Source of the DNA: UBA4582 sp965657335
GTDB taxonomy: Bacteria; Pseudomonadota; Gammaproteobacteria; Pseudomonadales; Azotimanducaceae
NCBI GenBank assembly: GCA_965657335.1
Contig: CBFHOH010000016.1
Coordinates: forward strand, 45,089 to 109,088
Reading direction: 5' to 3'
DNA length: 64,000 nucleotides
Translations under genes and position numbers: made by a program
Shown here: piece after piece, positions 9,520 to 18,952 of the stretch
How positions within the stretch are numbered: the stretch's first letter is position 1
How the letters are laid out: each line of letters opens with the position of its first letter
Notes under the pieces: model-generated
Seen by the model: the letters and a program-made list of their open reading frames with translations, nothing else
The model's database searches: none
What the model was told of the DNA's origin: nothing

Positions 9520-9861
9520 CTAATCAGCCCTCAAATAGACAACCACACCGGCATTGGCCATCACGACGGGATCACCGTCGTTGTCGCCGGGAATCTCAAG
9601 GCCGCCTTGTTTAACATTTACAGTGACCGTGCCATAAGGCAGCGCTTTAGCAATTACCGCAGTGTCAACCTGTTCGGGTTCGGGAACGCCGATTAACAAT
9701 TCAATTTCCATATCGCCCGGATGCTTTCCGAGAGCTTTAAAGAAATTGAGACTGCTGTGATGAATCGCATCAAAGACTGCTCGCTCTGCTGCTTTTGTGT
9801 AGTTAGCGCCATGCACATCGACTCCCATACCCATTTCAGTTACATACCTATCTCGCGCCAT
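9520..9861 (-). CDS. Lin0512-family protein of unknown function
   Basis: The start is taken at the ATG at 9861, preceded by GGGGTGACA; a GTG two codons upstream is less likely. The 113-residue product contains EMGMGVDVHGANYTKAAERA and IGVPEPEQVDTAVIAKALPY, which I recognise as the small Lin0512 family. The family has no established biochemical role that I know of. The pattern of Gly, Asp and His in VDVHG suggests a small alpha/beta enzyme-like or oligomeric fold. Here it lies upstream of the DUF35/thiolase pair on the same strand, with 146 bases between, and is divergent from a molybdopterin oxidoreductase. Confidence 0.78.
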   Translation of the reverse strand: MARDRYVTEMGMGVDVHGANYTKAAERAVFDAIHHSSLNFFKALGKHPGDMEIELLIGVPEPEQVDTAVIAKALPYGTVTVNVKQGGLEIPGDNDGDPVVMANAGVVVYLRAD

Positions 9862-10036
9862 TGTCACCCCAGCTTCGTTAAATAATGATTAAGCGCCGGA
9901 TTGTGACAGTGCATGGCCTCGTATGACAAGACACCCATGCGTCGCAAGCGTACTGGTGCGTGACTGAACATTATTCGATGGCACTCATTCACCGCGTCCT
10001 GTGATATCGTCGTGAAAGTCCCGACCGAGAAGCAGC
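9862..10036. promoter_or_regulatory. Divergent intergenic region
   Basis: This 175-base gap separates the Lin0512 gene from the molybdopterin oxidoreductase, so it must hold promoters for both directions. I did not find a strong palindrome or clear promoter boxes. Confidence 0.4.
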
Positions 10037-12049
10037 ATGCCAAAGAAAAAAACGATTTGTCCGCTAGATTGTCCTGACGCCTGCGGCATTGTCGCCACAA
10101 TGGAAAATGACGTCATCACGCGCCTTGACGGCGACCCGGACCACCCTTTCACCGCTGGCTTCCTGTGTAAAAAAGTCAGAACCTACCATGAAAGAGTGCA
10201 GTCAACAGAGCGAGTACTATTTCCTCAAAAACGCGTCGGTAAAAAGGGAGAGGGGAAGTTCCAACGCATTTCTTGGGACGAGGCTTGGACGATACTCGTT
10301 GACCGGCTAACCGACATCAAGGAACGGCATGGCAGCGAAGCATTACTGCCTTACTCTTACGCTGGAAATATGGGCAAGGTGAATTTTTTTGCCGGCCACC
10401 CGTTCTTCCATCGCTATGGTGCGTGTCAGCTGAACCGAACTATCTGTTCGGTTGCTGCAAAAACCGGGTGGAATCTCCACTACGGCAGTCACCCGCAAAG
10501 CCCACCCGAAAAAGCAATTGACTCGGATCTGATCATTGCTTGGGGCATCAACGCCAAGGTAACGAACATCCACTTCATGCCAATGATTGTGAAAGCACGG
10601 AGACGCGGCGCACGCTTCATTGTCATCGATCCGTATGAAAATGTGACCGCCGAAGCGGCAGACCAACACTATCGTGTAAAACCCGGGGGCGACGCGGCGC
10701 TTGCACTTGGCATATTGAAACACCTGACCAAGCGCCAACGCATTGACAACAATTTTATTGAAAAATACTCCGAGGGTTTTGCAGACCTTGCGGCCTATCT
10801 AGCAGGCACAAGTCTAAACACCTTTGCAACCGCATCAGGGCTCACCACTGAATCCATGATTGGCTTAGCCGACTTGATTGCTGACAACCCAAAAACATTT
10901 ATTCGGGTGGGTGTTGGCCTCTCACGCAATACGCAAGGCGCGATGGCAACTCGCGCGATTGCCTGCCTTAGCGCAGCTGTCGGGCTGTTCGACGGTAAGC
11001 ACGGCGCCGGCGCGCTATTATCTAGCACGTCGTTTTCTCTTGATTCGCGCGTGTTCGGGTTTACATCACTCATCAAAAAACCCGCTCGAACTATCAATAT
11101 GGTCAAACTCGGAGAGGCTCTCACCGAGGTTTCACCGCCGGTCAAAGGGCTATTCGTCTATTCCAGCAACCCCTTGAGCGTCGCCCCTGACTCTAGCAAG
11201 GTGCGTCAGGGGCTTGAGCGGGAGGACCTTTTTACCGTTGTTCACGAACAATTTCAGACTGGCACGACAAAGTACGCTGACCTACTGCTGCCCGCATCAA
11301 CATCTTTTGAAAACGATGATATTTATATCGGCTATGGGCATTACTACATGGGTAGAACCGAACCCGTTTTTGAACCCAAAGGCGAGTCAATGAGCAATTT
11401 CGAGCTATTTCAGACACTGGCATTGAGGATGGGCTACACCGACCCGGTTTTCCATCAGGACGTCGAAAGTAGAATTCAGAGCTATCTACCGGCCATATCC
11501 GGACTCGCTGACTCTTTCATTAAGCATGGACTGCCAGCCGGAGAGGCGATTCGCTCAGATCATTATGACCTCGGTGGCAATTTTACGCAGTTCAAGGACA
11601 AACTTTTCAAATTTACCTTACCAGACAATGACACCGCCGAGGCTTCACACCCAAGACTTATCGAGTGCCACGAATTGGACGACCCTATCTTATCCAACAA
11701 ATATCCCTTTGCGCTCATCACGCCGCCTAACGCGGAACTTCTCAACTCAACCTTCGGTGAGCGCTATCCAAACAAACTGGGCAAGGTCTTAATTCATCAC
11801 GAGGACGCGGTCGCCGCCAATATTAACGACAGCGACCAAGTTGAAATTTTCAACGATCGAGGTTTTAACAGACGCGTTGCCGAGGTCACCGACAAAACCC
11901 AACCCGGATTGCTAGTCGCAGAGGGCATATACTGGCAATCCAGCGCTTCGCAGCAGACTGGCGTCAACGACCTCACATCCCAGGCGATCACAGATGCTGG
12001 TGAAGGTGGCACTTTTCATGAGAGTCGAGTGGCGATCCGAAAGGCATGA
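10037..12049 (+). CDS. Molybdopterin-dependent oxidoreductase (DMSO reductase superfamily)
   Basis: This 670-residue protein has the full domain order of single-subunit bis-MGD enzymes. The N-terminal [4Fe-4S] site uses Cys8, Cys12, Cys16 and Cys44 (CPLDCPDAC, then FLCKK). It continues through IAWGINAKVTNIHF, VIDPYENVTA and FVYSSNPLSVAP to a C-terminal molydopterin-dinucleotide domain. There is no twin-arginine signal, so it should be cytoplasmic. Relatives include formate dehydrogenase-like, nitrate reductase-like and uncharacterised oxidoreductases; the substrate is not readable. It is convergent with pgm and divergent from the Lin0512/thiolase module. A second enzyme of the superfamily is at 40382. 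Confidence 0.88.
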   Translation: MPKKKTICPLDCPDACGIVATMENDVITRLDGDPDHPFTAGFLCKKVRTYHERVQSTERVLFPQKRVGKKGEGKFQRISWDEAWTILVDRLTDIKERHGSEALLPYSYAGNMGKVNFFAGHPFFHRYGACQLNRTICSVAAKTGWNLHYGSHPQSPPEKAIDSDLIIAWGINAKVTNIHFMPMIVKARRRGARFIVIDPYENVTAEAADQHYRVKPGGDAALALGILKHLTKRQRIDNNFIEKYSEGFADLAAYLAGTSLNTFATASGLTTESMIGLADLIADNPKTFIRVGVGLSRNTQGAMATRAIACLSAAVGLFDGKHGAGALLSSTSFSLDSRVFGFTSLIKKPARTINMVKLGEALTEVSPPVKGLFVYSSNPLSVAPDSSKVRQGLEREDLFTVVHEQFQTGTTKYADLLLPASTSFENDDIYIGYGHYYMGRTEPVFEPKGESMSNFELFQTLALRMGYTDPVFHQDVESRIQSYLPAISGLADSFIKHGLPAGEAIRSDHYDLGGNFTQFKDKLFKFTLPDNDTAEASHPRLIECHELDDPILSNKYPFALITPPNAELLNSTFGERYPNKLGKVLIHHEDAVAANINDSDQVEIFNDRGFNRRVAEVTDKTQPGLLVAEGIYWQSSASQQTGVNDLTSQAITDAGEGGTFHESRVAIRKA

Positions 12050-12072
12050 AGCCAACACCCACGATCGAAAAA

Positions 12073-13707
12073 TCAGGTGATGACATCTGGTTTGTCTCTA
12101 CCGGTATATTGACGAATACCCGCTAGTTCGTCCGCTGCGCGCATTAGCGCAGCGAGCGCAAGCTGAGGGTCCTGCGCAAGAAACTCGGGGTCAGATTCAT
12201 AGGCATCAAAATAGACCCGCAAGGTCGCGCCTTGAGTGCCTGTACCAGATAGCCTAATAACAATTCGGCCACCGTTGGTAAAAAATATTCTGATACCCTG
12301 CGCTTTCGATTCGCTTTGATCAATGGAATCTGTGTACTGAAAATCATCAGCAAACTCAACTTCCAATGCTCCCGCTTTTTGACCTGCCAACTGCGGTAAA
12401 GAGGCCCGCAGTGCTGTAATCATCTGCTGGGCTTCGGCACTACCAACCCCTTCATAGTCGTGACGCGTGAAATAGTCACGACCGTAACGCGCCCAATGGT
12501 CGCGTACAATGTCACTTAACGGTTGCTTCTTTTCTGCGAGCAAATTTAGCCAGAATAGAACGGCCCAAAGTCCGTCTTTTTCCCGAACATGATTTGAACC
12601 TGTACCAAAACTTTCTTCGCCGCAAAGCGTAATTTTATCTGCATCTAATAGATTGCCAAAAAATTTCCAGCCAGTCGGCGTCTCGAAGCAATCAATACCA
12701 AGCGCCGCTGCCACCCTGTCCGCCGCCCGACTCGTCGGCATCGACCGGGCGATGCCGGCTATCCCTTTTGCATAACCAGGAATCACGTGTGCATTCGCCG
12801 CCAATATCGCAAGGCTGTCACAAGGATTCAGATAAAATTCGCGGCCGTAAACCATATTCCGGTCCCCGTCACCATCCGAGGCAGCACCAAAATGCAGCGC
12901 ATTGTCGCCGCTAAGTCGCGCAACCATTTCGTGCGCGTGAACGAGATTCGGGTCCGGATGCCCACCACCAAAGTCCGTTAAAGGCCGCCCGTTAATCACC
13001 GTACCGCGGGGTGCGCCTAATCTTTGCTCAAGAATTTCCACCGCATAGGGTCCAGTTACGGCATGCATGGCGTCGAAACACATCTGGAAATCATCGCTGC
13101 GCAACATTTCAGCGATTAGATCAAAATCAAAAATAGTCGCCATTAAATCGGCGTAATCTGCTACTGGATCGATAACTTCTATCGTGGTCTCGCCTATCTG
13201 AAAACTACTTAGCTGATTGACCGGCAGCGCTTCACATTCAAACAACCGATATTGGTCCATCGTGGTCGTTTGTTTGTAAATCATATCGGTCAACTGTTCC
13301 GTCGCTGGCCCTCCATTTTCGCTATTGAACTTGATACCGAAATCACCCGCTGGGCCGCCAGGATTATGACTGGCAGACAACACGATACCGCCATCAGCAC
13401 CGTATTTTCGAATGACACAAGATACAGCCGGGGTCGAGAGTATGCCGTTCTGGCCGATGAGCAATCGCGAAAAACCATTCGCCACCGACATTCGGATGAT
13501 GACCTGAATCGCCTCGAGATTAAAAAAACGGCCATCGCCGCCGATAACCAGCGTCTTGCCTTCACAGGGTGAAATCGCGTTGAAAATCGCCTGAACAAAG
13601 TTCTCGAGATACCCAGGCTTTTGAAACTCGGCAACGCTTTTGCGCAACCCAGAAGTTCCGGGCTTCTGACCCTCAAAAGGCGTCGTTGCTATCGTGACAT
13701 ATGACAT
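12073..13707 (-). CDS. pgm: Phosphoglucomutase (alpha-D-glucose-phosphate specific)
   Basis: It interconverts glucose 1-phosphate and glucose 6-phosphate in the cytoplasm. The phosphoserine loop VLSASHNPGG, the metal loop DGDGDRNM, the sugar loop GEESFGTGSNH and the phosphate-binding region RLSGTGTQGATLRVY are all present. The product is 544 residues, as expected for Pgm. Two ATG codons lie in a row (13710 and 13707); the strong GGGAGGG site fits the second better. The gene is divergent from ppc and convergent with the molybdopterin oxidoreductase. Confidence 0.95.
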   Translation of the reverse strand: MSYVTIATTPFEGQKPGTSGLRKSVAEFQKPGYLENFVQAIFNAISPCEGKTLVIGGDGRFFNLEAIQVIIRMSVANGFSRLLIGQNGILSTPAVSCVIRKYGADGGIVLSASHNPGGPAGDFGIKFNSENGGPATEQLTDMIYKQTTTMDQYRLFECEALPVNQLSSFQIGETTIEVIDPVADYADLMATIFDFDLIAEMLRSDDFQMCFDAMHAVTGPYAVEILEQRLGAPRGTVINGRPLTDFGGGHPDPNLVHAHEMVARLSGDNALHFGAASDGDGDRNMVYGREFYLNPCDSLAILAANAHVIPGYAKGIAGIARSMPTSRAADRVAAALGIDCFETPTGWKFFGNLLDADKITLCGEESFGTGSNHVREKDGLWAVLFWLNLLAEKKQPLSDIVRDHWARYGRDYFTRHDYEGVGSAEAQQMITALRASLPQLAGQKAGALEVEFADDFQYTDSIDQSESKAQGIRIFFTNGGRIVIRLSGTGTQGATLRVYFDAYESDPEFLAQDPQLALAALMRAADELAGIRQYTGRDKPDVIT

Positions 13708-13933
13708 CATTGCCCTCCCTGGGCGCAAACTGAATAGGATGAGCGAGGATAGGAGAAAGCGTTTCGGCAATCAAATGATTGATGTTTGCTCAAAAAAGCA
13801 ACGATTCGATAGCGATCAAGCATGGTTGCATGCACCAACCTTGATAAGCATTCGCAACCTGTTACTACAACTATGATAAATTCTTCAGATCGATTCATTG
13901 TATACTGAGCAAGCCGCCTCAATTGGAGAAAAA
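13708..13933. promoter_or_regulatory. Divergent pgm/ppc control region
   Basis: About 226 bases between the divergent pgm and ppc genes. It contains an imperfect inverted repeat between ATCAAG near 13818 and CTTGAT near 13845, with matching GGTTG/CAACC inside and a three-base bulge. A small ATCAA-ATGA-TTGAT palindrome lies near 13770-13785. No function can be assigned. Confidence 0.4.
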
Positions 13934-16573
13934 ATGACACCTGCCTCGGCACATCCAGACTATACAAGCCTTCGCAGTAACGTTAGCGCGCTGGGCAGCC
14001 TGTTAGGCGACATCATCTCGAAAGCTGAGGGTCCTGAGTTCCTCGCACTGATTGAAGACATTAGAGTTCTATCCCGCTCTGCCCGAGGCGGGGACGAAGC
14101 ATCGACCGAAAAATTGCTTGAACTGCTTCGCACCTTGACGAACGAACAGCTTGTGCCTGTGGCGCGGGCTTTCAGCCAATTTCTAAATCTCGCTAACATT
14201 GCAGATCAACACCACACGGTGTCACGAGAGATGGATCAACTGTTTTCCGCTTCTGACACCCTGGCGGACAGTTTTAAGGAATTGAAAACAGAGGGTGTGA
14301 GCACGCATGAATTACTGAAAACAGTACTCGAACTTAAAATCGAATTGGTACTTACTGCACATCCAACGGAGATTATGCGTCGCACCCTGATTCACAAACA
14401 CAGCGAGATTAACCAGTGCCTCAACCAACTTGAGTTATCTGGTTTAACGGGACGAGAACAACAACAACTTGAAGCCAGACTAAGAGATCTAATTACACAG
14501 ATTTGGTTCGGCGATGACTTTCGCACAAGTCGCCCGACACCCGCCGATGAGGCAAAGTGGGGATATGCTGTCGTAGAAGATTCGTTGTGGGAAGCAGTGC
14601 CCGAATTCCTGCGTAGACTTGACCTTGCATTATTCGACGCCTGCGGACAGCACCTGCCAGAGAATTTCGCCCCGGTGCAATTTGTCTCCTGGATGGGCGG
14701 CGACAGAGATGGCAACCCCAACGTGACCGCAACGGTCACAGAAGAGGTATTACGCTTGAGTCGCTGGCAAGCGACCGACCTTTATTTCAAAGATTTGAGC
14801 AAACTGGCAGAAGAGCTATCGATGACGGTGTGCAACAGCGAGTTGAGAGAGATCGCCGCGGATGCCCACGAACCCTATCGCGCAGTGCTTCGATCACTGA
14901 GGGACAAAATGCAAGTAACCCGCGAAGCTATCGAGCGCGAACTCGATGGAGAATCCATTGAGGGATACGACATTTTTCATGACATTGAGGAATTGCTCGC
15001 GCCGCTAAAAGTTTGTCATCGTTCGCTTCACGAGTGTGGCATGGTGCCTGTTGCAGATGGCGCACTGCTTGACTTGCTGCGCAAAGCACGTTGTTTCGGC
15101 TTACATCTGGTTCGAGTCGATGTTCGCCAGGATAGCGCACGACATACCGAGGTGTTATCAGAGCTTACGCAATTTCTTGAACTCGGTGATTATGCTGAGT
15201 GGACTGAGCAAGCGCGCCGTAAATTTCTCTTAACCGAGTTATCAAATCGTCGCCCGCTCATACCGAGGGATTGGCAACCGTCAGCAAATGTTGAAGAAGT
15301 GCTGGCGACTTGCGCGGTGGTCGCCTCACAACCGCAGGAAGCGCTCGGCGCATATGTTATCTCGATGGCACGCCAAGCTTCCGATATCCTTGCGGTGCAA
15401 TTGCTTCTCCGCGAGTCCGGCTGTACCTCGCGCCTACCGGTCTCTCCACTTTTTGAGACATTGGACGATCTATCGCGCGCACGGGAAGTCATATCAACGC
15501 TACTGGACACACCTTGGTACAAACAAACAATTTCCGGTCAGTTAATGGTCATGATTGGGTATTCCGATTCCGCAAAAGACGCTGGCGTCTTAGCTGCATC
15601 ATGGGCGCAGTATACAGCTCAGGAATCACTACTAACGGTATGCGAGCAACATGACGTTGAATTAACACTTTTTCACGGCCGCGGCGGCAGTATCGGGCGA
15701 GGAGGCGCGCCCGCGCACGCCGCATTATTGTCACAACCGCCGGGGTCTCTGCGTAACGGATTGAGGGTCACTGAACAGGGGGAAATGATCCGGGCAAAAT
15801 TAGGCTGGACCTCTCTCGCCGTCAAAACGCTCGCCCTTTACACTACGGCAATTTGCCGGGCTAACCTGATGACGCCACCGGAACCGAAAAAGGAGTGGCG
15901 AGCGCTAATGGAGCAAATGTCCGAAGACTCGTGCGCAGCATATCGCGCGATTGTCCGTGAAGAGCAGGATTTTGTGTCCTACTTTCGCCATGCAACCCCC
16001 GAGCAGGAGCTAACAAAACTTCCCCTGGGATCGCGCCCGGCGCGCCGAAACACAGGTGGCGGCATCGAAAGCTTGCGTGCTATTCCTTGGATATTTGCAT
16101 GGTCCCAAAATCGCTTAATGGTGCCCGCATGGCTCGGCGCAGGCGCCGCATTGAAGATCGCGTTAGATGCAGGTGGCGGCGACACCCTTCGCACCATGTA
16201 TCACGAATGGCCCTTTTTTACGGCGCGGATATCAATGCTTGAAATGGTTTACGCAAAAGCAGACAGCGGACTTTCTATTTTTTATGATGCCTGCCTTGTT
16301 CCCGAAGAATGGCGGCACATCGGTGAAACGCTACGGGCACAACTGTCAGACGATTGTGCTACAGTGCTGAGCGTCTCAGGACGGGATCAGCTGATGGACG
16401 ACGAACCCTGGATGAAGCAATCTTTACAACTTCGGGACATTTATACCGATCCGCTAAATTATCTTCAGGCCGAACTGCTAAAACGGAACCGTCAATACAG
16501 CGAACCATTTCTAGAGCAAGCAATAATGGTGACCGTTGCGGGTATTTCTGCAGGTATGCGAAACACGGGCTAA
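13934..16573 (+). CDS. ppc: Phosphoenolpyruvate carboxylase
   Basis: This anaplerotic cytoplasmic enzyme makes oxaloacetate from PEP and bicarbonate. The start at 13934 has GGAG eight to nine bases upstream; the in-frame start at 13898 lacks one. The product is 879 residues. Motifs are complete: VLTAHPTEIMRRT with the catalytic His, GGDRDGNPNVT, GYSDSAKDAG, FHGRGGSIGRGG with the essential Arg, and the C-terminal MRNTG that ends active PEP carboxylases. It is not in an operon with its neighbours. Regulation is not visible. Confidence 0.97.
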   Translation: MTPASAHPDYTSLRSNVSALGSLLGDIISKAEGPEFLALIEDIRVLSRSARGGDEASTEKLLELLRTLTNEQLVPVARAFSQFLNLANIADQHHTVSREMDQLFSASDTLADSFKELKTEGVSTHELLKTVLELKIELVLTAHPTEIMRRTLIHKHSEINQCLNQLELSGLTGREQQQLEARLRDLITQIWFGDDFRTSRPTPADEAKWGYAVVEDSLWEAVPEFLRRLDLALFDACGQHLPENFAPVQFVSWMGGDRDGNPNVTATVTEEVLRLSRWQATDLYFKDLSKLAEELSMTVCNSELREIAADAHEPYRAVLRSLRDKMQVTREAIERELDGESIEGYDIFHDIEELLAPLKVCHRSLHECGMVPVADGALLDLLRKARCFGLHLVRVDVRQDSARHTEVLSELTQFLELGDYAEWTEQARRKFLLTELSNRRPLIPRDWQPSANVEEVLATCAVVASQPQEALGAYVISMARQASDILAVQLLLRESGCTSRLPVSPLFETLDDLSRAREVISTLLDTPWYKQTISGQLMVMIGYSDSAKDAGVLAASWAQYTAQESLLTVCEQHDVELTLFHGRGGSIGRGGAPAHAALLSQPPGSLRNGLRVTEQGEMIRAKLGWTSLAVKTLALYTTAICRANLMTPPEPKKEWRALMEQMSEDSCAAYRAIVREEQDFVSYFRHATPEQELTKLPLGSRPARRNTGGGIESLRAIPWIFAWSQNRLMVPAWLGAGAALKIALDAGGGDTLRTMYHEWPFFTARISMLEMVYAKADSGLSIFYDACLVPEEWRHIGETLRAQLSDDCATVLSVSGRDQLMDDEPWMKQSLQLRDIYTDPLNYLQAELLKRNRQYSEPFLEQAIMVTVAGISAGMRNTG

Positions 16574-16609
16574 AACTTCGAATCGGCTTTTCCGTATTTC
16601 GGCCAACGA

Positions 16610-16632
16610 CAATGTAGACATCGACTACATTG
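16610..16632. promoter_or_regulatory. Perfect inverted repeat upstream of second CYP153, candidate operator
   Basis: CAATGTAG and CTACATTG flank a seven-base centre, giving a perfect 8-base inverted repeat. It lies 37 bases after the ppc stop and about 90 bases before the CYP153 start. There is no T run, so a terminator role is less likely. The TetR gene that overlaps the P450 is a candidate binder. Confidence 0.55.
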
Positions 16633-16723
16633 ATCGCTAGAATGGCGACCTTTTCGGGTTAACCACCTGCCTCTATCAACTGATCAACCCATTGATCCAC
16701 AACAAATCCCAAAGGTTACGTAA

Positions 16724-18031
16724 ATGAGTGAAGCTCAATCAAATTCGGAAGAAACGCGCCCAGCCAACGCAATGGGCACCGACTCTCACGGTGAAATACC
16801 ACCAGCAAGCGAAGTCGCGATTGAGGACATCATTCCCGTTGACGCTAACATGTGGCGCGCCCACCGCTGGCAGGAATACTTCGAGCGACTTCGGGCCGAA
16901 GACCCAGTACATTTCAACGAAACTGAAATTGAAGGTCGTTTCTGGTCCTTGACCCGATACGAGCACATTAAAAAAGTTGATTCAGACTGGCAGAACTTCA
17001 GCTCAGCCCATGGGATTGTGCTTGGTCCACAAATAGACACCGAGTTGCAGGAAGGTGAACTGGACATACAGACTTTTATTGCGCAAGACCCACCGGTTCA
17101 TGATGTACAACGTAAAACTGTTACCGGTGCTGTTGCGCCCAGCAATCTCGTGAATATGGAACCACTCATTCGCGAGCGCACCTGCAAAGTGCTGGATTCA
17201 TTGCCAGAGGGTGAAACCTTCGATTGGGTAGACACCGTCTCAATAGAACTGACAACATTAATGTTGGCGACATTGTTTGACTTTCCCATCGAGGACAGAA
17301 GAAAGCTTACTTTTTGGTCTGATATTACGTTCGCCATCCCAGAACCGGGCGGCATTATCGAATCAGAAGAGCAGAGGCGAGAGGAATTTCTTGGATGCCT
17401 AACCTATTTCTCAAAACTATGGGAAGACCGACTAAAGAATCCAGGTAACGATTTGATTTCCATGCTTGCACATGGAGAAGACACAAAAGATTTATCGCCA
17501 ATGAACTATCTGGGCAATTTACTTCTGCTAATCGTCGGCGGTAATGACACAACCAGAAACAGCATGTCCGGCAGTGTTTACGCACTCAATAAGTTTCCAG
17601 AGCAGTACGACAAACTCACAGCAAACCCTGACTTAGTGCCCAAGATGGTAGCGGAGCTAATTCGCTGGCAGACCCCCCTCGCCTACATGCGAAGAACTGC
17701 CAACTTTGATTGCGAAATCGGAGACAAACAAATCAAGCAGGGCGACCAAATACTAATGTGGTACGCGTCAGGTAATCGGGACAGTTCAGTTTTCGAGAAC
17801 GCCGACGACTTCGATATCGAGAGACCTAACGCCAGACAACATCTTTCGTTTGGTTTTGGCATTCATCGATGCATGGGAAATCGACTCGCAGAACTGCAAC
17901 TACGTATCCTGTGGGAAGAAATCCTCGCCCGCTTTGAAAAGATAGAACTGGTTGATGAACCCGATCGCACCTACTCTTCATTCGTCAATGGTTATACTCA
18001 CATGCCTGTCAGGGTAACAAGAAAAAAATAA
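16724..18031 (+). CDS. Cytochrome P450, CYP153 family, second copy
   Basis: This 435-residue P450 is closely related to the one at 1109 but has a longer N-terminus. Shared blocks include SIELTT, LATLFDFP, LLIVGGNDTTRNS and the haem loop FGFGIHRCMGNR, with the ligand Cys near residue 383. CYP153 enzymes hydroxylate terminal methyl groups of alkyl chains and need a ferredoxin and reductase, which are absent nearby. The ribosome site is AAAGG. Its stop codon overlaps the ATG of a TetR regulator by one base (TAATG), so enzyme and regulator are co-transcribed and probably coupled in translation. This control differs from that of the first copy. Confidence 0.93.
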   Translation: MSEAQSNSEETRPANAMGTDSHGEIPPASEVAIEDIIPVDANMWRAHRWQEYFERLRAEDPVHFNETEIEGRFWSLTRYEHIKKVDSDWQNFSSAHGIVLGPQIDTELQEGELDIQTFIAQDPPVHDVQRKTVTGAVAPSNLVNMEPLIRERTCKVLDSLPEGETFDWVDTVSIELTTLMLATLFDFPIEDRRKLTFWSDITFAIPEPGGIIESEEQRREEFLGCLTYFSKLWEDRLKNPGNDLISMLAHGEDTKDLSPMNYLGNLLLLIVGGNDTTRNSMSGSVYALNKFPEQYDKLTANPDLVPKMVAELIRWQTPLAYMRRTANFDCEIGDKQIKQGDQILMWYASGNRDSSVFENADDFDIERPNARQHLSFGFGIHRCMGNRLAELQLRILWEEILARFEKIELVDEPDRTYSSFVNGYTHMPVRVTRKK

Positions 18032-18642
18032 TGAGTGTTGTCTCTCAACGCGGCTATCACCATGGAGACCTTCGTCAGGCACTGCTGGATCGTGCGGCGG
18101 AGGTTATACAGAGTCGAGGAATCGAAGCGTTAACGCTGCGCGGCCTCGCACGCGACCTAAATGTTTCTCACGGCGCGCCCAATCGCCACTTTAGCTGTAA
18201 AGCAGATTTACTGACAGCCATTGCGACAGAGGGCTATGCCAAACTGATGCGAGCAACACTATCGGCAGCAAATAACGTGGGTGACGATCCATGGATACGA
18301 CTTAATGCAATGGGGCAAGGCTTTGTTCACTGGGCTTTGAACAACACCGCACAATTTAATACGACCATGCATCCCGATCTTTCCCTGTATGAGAGCGCGG
18401 AACTCAAACAGGCAACTGAGGCGTTCAGACTCACTATCAAAGAAGCAGTCGCGGCCACTCAGCAACTAGGGAATCACCAGGGAGAGGACATTGAAACATT
18501 GAATCTGTTTACCATCTCGGTACCCATGGGAGCGGCGATGTTGCTCACCCAGAAAGACGGACTCACTAACTTTGCCAAACGAGAAAAGCTGGTCGCAGAC
18601 TTGATTGAACTCGTTGTACCCATCAGAGACAGAGCCAAGTGA
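18031..18642 (+). CDS. TetR/AcrR-family transcriptional regulator
   Basis: The 203-residue product has a typical N-terminal TetR DNA-binding domain: YHHGDLRQALLDRAAEVI, then TLRGLARDLNVSHGAPNRHF. The helical ligand-binding part follows. It overlaps the end of CYP153 by one base and so is in its operon. I infer that it senses the P450 substrate or product and feeds back on the promoter near 16610. It resembles the TetR at 39698 in its N-terminal helix (YHHGDLR). It is convergent with the ABM gene. Confidence 0.9.
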   Translation: MSVVSQRGYHHGDLRQALLDRAAEVIQSRGIEALTLRGLARDLNVSHGAPNRHFSCKADLLTAIATEGYAKLMRATLSAANNVGDDPWIRLNAMGQGFVHWALNNTAQFNTTMHPDLSLYESAELKQATEAFRLTIKEAVAATQQLGNHQGEDIETLNLFTISVPMGAAMLLTQKDGLTNFAKREKLVADLIELVVPIRDRAK

Positions 18643-18649
18643 TCCGGAC

Positions 18650-18952
18650 TTACGTGGGCATATCGATCGGGGTTGCCTCGTAAAAGTTAAGCTCTCTATT
18701 AGTCGCATCCAGACGACCCAGCGCAGCCTGAAAAGTTGCCATGTGAGGCGTTTTAAAATGAGCGACCAGCGCTTCCGCCGTGCGCCACTTTTCAGTGACC
18801 CGCAATTTATTTGGATCGTTTAGCTCTACGGAAAAAGTATAATCCTCGCATCCCTCTTCTGCCCGCGAAGCGACTTCCATTTCAGCAATCGCATCTTTTA
18901 CCGACGCAATATTAGCTGCACTTGATTCTATAACGACATTTACGACAATCAT
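18650..18952 (-). CDS. Antibiotic biosynthesis monooxygenase (ABM) domain protein, YgiN-like
   Basis: This small protein of 100 residues has the dimeric ferredoxin-like ABM fold pattern: an opening strand MIVVNVVIESS, the helix region, CEDYTFSVELNDPNKLRVTE, WRTAEALVAHFKTPHM. YgiN-type members oxidise quinols; others act on polyketides or haem. AGAGG ahead of the ATG supports the start. It ends seven bases from the convergent TetR gene. No cofactor site is expected, as these enzymes are cofactor-free. Confidence 0.85.
   Translation of the reverse strand: MIVVNVVIESSAANIASVKDAIAEMEVASRAEEGCEDYTFSVELNDPNKLRVTEKWRTAEALVAHFKTPHMATFQAALGRLDATNRELNFYEATPIDMPT

Noticed and set aside
13770..13850. 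Imperfect repeats in the pgm/ppc gap as an operator
   Set aside because: They need a bulge to pair and no local regulator gene is present.
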